Of a stretch of DNA of 64,000 nt, positions 61,956 through 64,000 are shown in pieces. Source of the stretch: JBDRDD01 sp043821115 (GTDB lineage: Bacteria; CAYTYR01; UBA6262; DAOVJB01). The notes under the pieces are model-generated. The model saw only the letters and a program-made list of their open reading frames with translations, did no database searches and was not told where the DNA came from. A program made the position numbers and the translations under genes. The stretch is from assembly GCA_043821115.1 (NCBI GenBank), contig JBDRDD010000022.1, forward strand, positions 81,016 through 145,015, in the 5' to 3' direction. The stretch's first letter is position 1. Each line of letters opens with the position of its first letter.

Positions 61956-62921
61956 CTACTTTCGTAGTCTTTCAAACCTTCTAAAACCGGAACAGGGAAT
62001 TATCTTTATATCCCTGTCCTTTTTTCGGACTTCGTCCAGGATCAAATTCAATCCAAGTGAGTCAGATGATATATGACCGGCAACAACAACGTTTATATGA
62101 AACTTCTCGGCATTCTTCCTGTGCTCTTCGCTCATATGCATCCCAATTATGGTTCCTACGCCGGCCTGCGAAAGCTTCTCGAACACCTTAACCGACCCCT
62201 CGGTCCCTCCGGTCATATCCACGAATATCCTGCCTGCTCTCTTCTTTACACCACCGGTGATAAGCCTGGGAGCGTTGTTGTTATCTACCGCATCCTTGTA
62301 CTCGGGTATTTCTGACAATATATCAACTATATCCCCTACCCTTTCCGGCTTTTTTGAATCCATCAATTTCTGAAGAAAAGTCGCAACATGATTATCCGCT
62401 GGAGTATGCACACACATAAAAGCCATATCCAGAAGCTGGGCCGCATCAAATGCCCTGTTATGGTTGACAGGCATCACTTTTCGCTCGACCTGCTTTATCC
62501 TGTCCTCCAATATGCCTTCCGCTACATTTATAGGAACACCGTAATGCGAGAGTATATCAGCCTGCATATGCATCACTTCGTAGAAGTTGGCATATGCCCT
62601 GCCTGACGGATGATGGGACATCACCAAATCCACCATCTTGCCCTTTTTACTGAGCCAGTCGGCCAAAAGCAACTCCGCAACATCGATATCTATGCCTACC
62701 ATCATTGACTTGATGGCTTTATCTGGACTGCCATTAAGTATGCGTGTATCCGTATAGGGGTTGTTCAAACGCTCCTGGTCAAAAGAAGCCTTTTCCTTGT
62801 CCGAAAGCTTCTTAAACTCAGTCCTCTGGCGGGAAAGTTCTTTGTCCACTTCTTTTGCACCACGGGGATCAGCATTTTTTCCACGCTCTATTATAAGGCG
62901 ATACAGATTATCAAGTTTCAA
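61956..62921 (-). CDS. NIF3-like (DUF34) dinuclear metal-site protein
   Basis: A 321-residue member of the broad NIF3/DUF34 group. Metal-site signatures are VMSHHPSGRAY near residue 100 and VVAGHISSDSLGLN near 285. About 60 charged residues precede the core, an extension I do not recognise. The group has an old GTP cyclohydrolase I type 2 label, but the function is unresolved. It sits between rpsU and dnaG. TTG start behind AGGAGG. Confidence 0.75.
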   Translation of the reverse strand: MKLDNLYRLIIERGKNADPRGAKEVDKELSRQRTEFKKLSDKEKASFDQERLNNPYTDTRILNGSPDKAIKSMMVGIDIDVAELLLADWLSKKGKMVDLVMSHHPSGRAYANFYEVMHMQADILSHYGVPINVAEGILEDRIKQVERKVMPVNHNRAFDAAQLLDMAFMCVHTPADNHVATFLQKLMDSKKPERVGDIVDILSEIPEYKDAVDNNNAPRLITGGVKKRAGRIFVDMTGGTEGSVKVFEKLSQAGVGTIIGMHMSEEHRKNAEKFHINVVVAGHISSDSLGLNLILDEVRKKDRDIKIIPCSGFRRFERLRK

Positions 62922-62930
62922 GTCATCCTC

Positions 62931-63140
62931 CTAACGACTCCCCTTGTATACTCTCTTTCTTGCCTTTTTTCTCCTCTTGCGCTCTGCTTCCTGGGCCTTT
63001 CTTTTCTTGCGGGTACTCGGACTCTCGTAGTACTCCCGCCTTTTTAGCTCGTGCATGACCCCGGCTTTTTCACATTCCCTCTTAAAACGCCGCAGCGCAT
63101 TATCAATTGATTCATTACTGCCAACTTTAATTCCGGCCAT
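62931..63140 (-). CDS. rpsU: 30S ribosomal protein S21
   Basis: A 69-residue basic protein: IKVGSNESIDNALRRFKRECEKAG, then YYESPSTRKKRKAQEAERKRRKKARK. Typical S21 size and order. It opens the rpsU-dnaG-rpoD macromolecular-synthesis operon, here with the NIF3-like gene placed after it by 9 bp. ATG lies downstream of AGGGGGG. Confidence 0.95.
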   Translation of the reverse strand: MAGIKVGSNESIDNALRRFKRECEKAGVMHELKRREYYESPSTRKKRKAQEAERKRRKKARKRVYKGSR

Positions 63141-63197
63141 TTATACATTACACCCCCCTACTTTTTATAATATGTTTAATTACTGTCTTAAAATTTT

Positions 63198-63542
63198 TCA
63201 CCCCGGTGGCCACTTGAACAGACGACCACCCAGCAGGTGAACATGTATATGAAAAACCTCCTGCCCTGCATCGGCATTACAGTTTATAACTACCCTGAAC
63301 CCCTTCTCGTCAATTCCTTCTTTTCCGGCAAGTTCCTTTGCGACCATCAACATATGCCCCATTACCTGAGCATCCTCTTGGGCTAAATCAGATAATGTAG
63401 GGATATGTTTCCTGGGAATAATCAGAATATGGGTTGGAGCCTGGGGCTTTATATCCCTAAAAGCTATAACCTTATCATCTTCAAACACAAGTTGTGCGGG
63501 AATCTGTTTATCGACGATATTACAGAAAAGACAATCTCCCAT
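63198..63542 (-). CDS. HIT-family nucleotide-binding protein (HinT-like)
   Basis: A 114-residue protein of the HIT superfamily, branch HinT, which hydrolyses AMP-lysine and similar phosphoramidates. It begins CLFCNIVDKQIPAQLVFEDD, carries HILIIPRKHIPTL and ends with the active-site triad HIHVHLLGGR, the HxHxHxx pattern. ATG behind GGAGG. It has its own promoter and lies 57 bp before rpsU. Confidence 0.93.
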   Translation of the reverse strand: MGDCLFCNIVDKQIPAQLVFEDDKVIAFRDIKPQAPTHILIIPRKHIPTLSDLAQEDAQVMGHMLMVAKELAGKEGIDEKGFRVVINCNADAGQEVFHIHVHLLGGRLFKWPPG

Positions 63543-63580
63543 ATAGCCTCCATTTTATATATATAGAGTCTATTTATGTT

Positions 63581-63608
63581 ATTATATCACTTTTGGCAAT
63601 AAAATCAA
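63581..63608 (-). promoter_or_regulatory. Sigma-70 type promoter of the HIT gene
   Basis: Minus strand: TTGATT (63603-63608), 16-bp spacer, TATAAT (63581-63586), in the 104-bp gap after argF. It may also serve rpsU-dnaG-rpoD, because no convincing promoter was found in the 57 bp before rpsU. Confidence 0.7.
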
Positions 63609-63646
63609 GTGTTTTTTTATTGTTTTTTCAAGCAGAAAAACTCATA

Positions 63647-64000
63647 TTAATGCCCCATGAGAAGAGCAAGAATAGCCTTCTGCACATGCAGACGGTTCTC
63701 GGCCTGATCAAATCCTATAAACCCGGGGCCGTCCATGACTTCATCTGTGATTTCTTCCCCGCGGTGGGCCGGCAAACAATGCATTACCATTACATCTTTC
63801 TTTGCTGCCTTAAGAAGCTTGCTGTTAACCTGGTAAGGCTTAAATGCATTGAGCCGTTTACTTGATTCCTCCTCCTTGCCCATACTTACCCATATATCTG
63901 TATATATTATGTCAGCATCCTGAGCCGCAATCTGAGGCTCAACCAACACATCGATACTGCCCCCCCGTTCTTTAGCCTTGCTAGATGCCTCTTTGAGTAT
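63647..64000 (-). CDS. argF: Ornithine carbamoyltransferase, C-terminal part
   Basis: The last 117 codons; the gene continues past the right edge. It carries DIIYTDIWVSMGKEEE and the ornithine-site motif MHCLPAHRGEEITDEV, with the catalytic cysteine in HCLPAHRG, which separates OTC from aspartate carbamoyltransferase. The enzyme makes citrulline in arginine synthesis. A start at GTG 63949 would cut the protein mid-domain; the frame stays open to 64000. Confidence 0.93.
   Translation of the reverse strand: MLKEASSKAKERGGSIDVLVEPQIAAQDADIIYTDIWVSMGKEEESSKRLNAFKPYQVNSKLLKAAKKDVMVMHCLPAHRGEEITDEVMDGPGFIGFDQAENRLHVQKAILALLMGH

Noticed and set aside
63609..63646. Hairpin after argF as a terminator
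   Set aside because: The GTTTTTC/GAAAAAC stem is AT-rich, imperfect and not followed by a U-tract.

Overview
The window is a gene-dense piece of the chromosome of a diderm, lipopolysaccharide-making bacterium. I count 59 protein genes, two tRNA genes and the RNase P RNA gene, and every one is on the minus strand, so the window is read from right to left. A lipid A pathway, BamA/Skp, a meso-diaminopimelate type MurE and type IV pilin genes show a Gram-negative envelope. A V/A-type ATPase, an LpxC-FabZ fusion, a GSI-alpha glutamine synthetase and a probable iron-sulfur TrpRS point away from Proteobacteria. An uncultivated PVC-related lineage such as Omnitrophota (OP3) would fit, but that is inference. 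No insertion sequence, prophage, CRISPR array or other sign of recent transfer was seen.

Right end, 64.0-56.3 kb: the end of argF, a HIT protein, then a macromolecular-synthesis operon (rpsU, a NIF3-like gene, dnaG, rpoD). rpoD runs with 4 nt to spare into tRNA-Ile2(CAU) and tRNA-Val(CAC). A zinc-ribbon coiled-coil protein, an RNase HI with an extra N-terminal domain, and rnpB with its terminator follow.

56.2-25.7 kb: a consensus promoter with MraZ-type boxes starts a run of 26 genes in which no gap exceeds 42 bp. It holds the division and cell wall cluster (mraZ, rsmH, ftsL, ftsI, murE, murF, mraY, murD, ftsW, murG), which stops before murC/ftsQAZ. Then come a tyrosine recombinase, a DHH-CBS-tRNA nucleotidyltransferase fusion, an M50 protease, trpS, scpA/scpB, the aromatic amino acid genes (pheA, hisC-like, DAHP synthase, tyrA, aroA), cmk, plsC, ispH, rpsA, a very unusual lipoprotein-peptidase-propeller-barrel gene, and a NYN nuclease gene.

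25.7-20.8 kb: short units with their own promoters: pilZ-proS; a canonical pilin with a strong terminator; and a unit of a divergent pilin, a HAMP-only membrane protein and glnA, also closed by a terminator.

20.8-0 kb: secA starts a unit that continues into V/A-ATPase subunits C, F, A, B and D (I, K and E are missing here) and rsmI. A weaker promoter precedes the envelope operon bamA, skp, lpxD, lpxC/fabZ, lpxA, lpxI, a Gfo/Idh/MocA oxidoreductase, lpxB, msbA, a DUF374 acyltransferase and waaA. Together these carry UDP-GlcNAc through to lipid A, add Kdo, flip the product and build the outer-membrane protein insertion machine.

The best candidate for something little described is the 972-residue protein at 26.2-29.2 kb. 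It joins a lipobox, a gluzincin protease domain, a six-bladed TolB-like propeller and an Omp85-like barrel in one chain.
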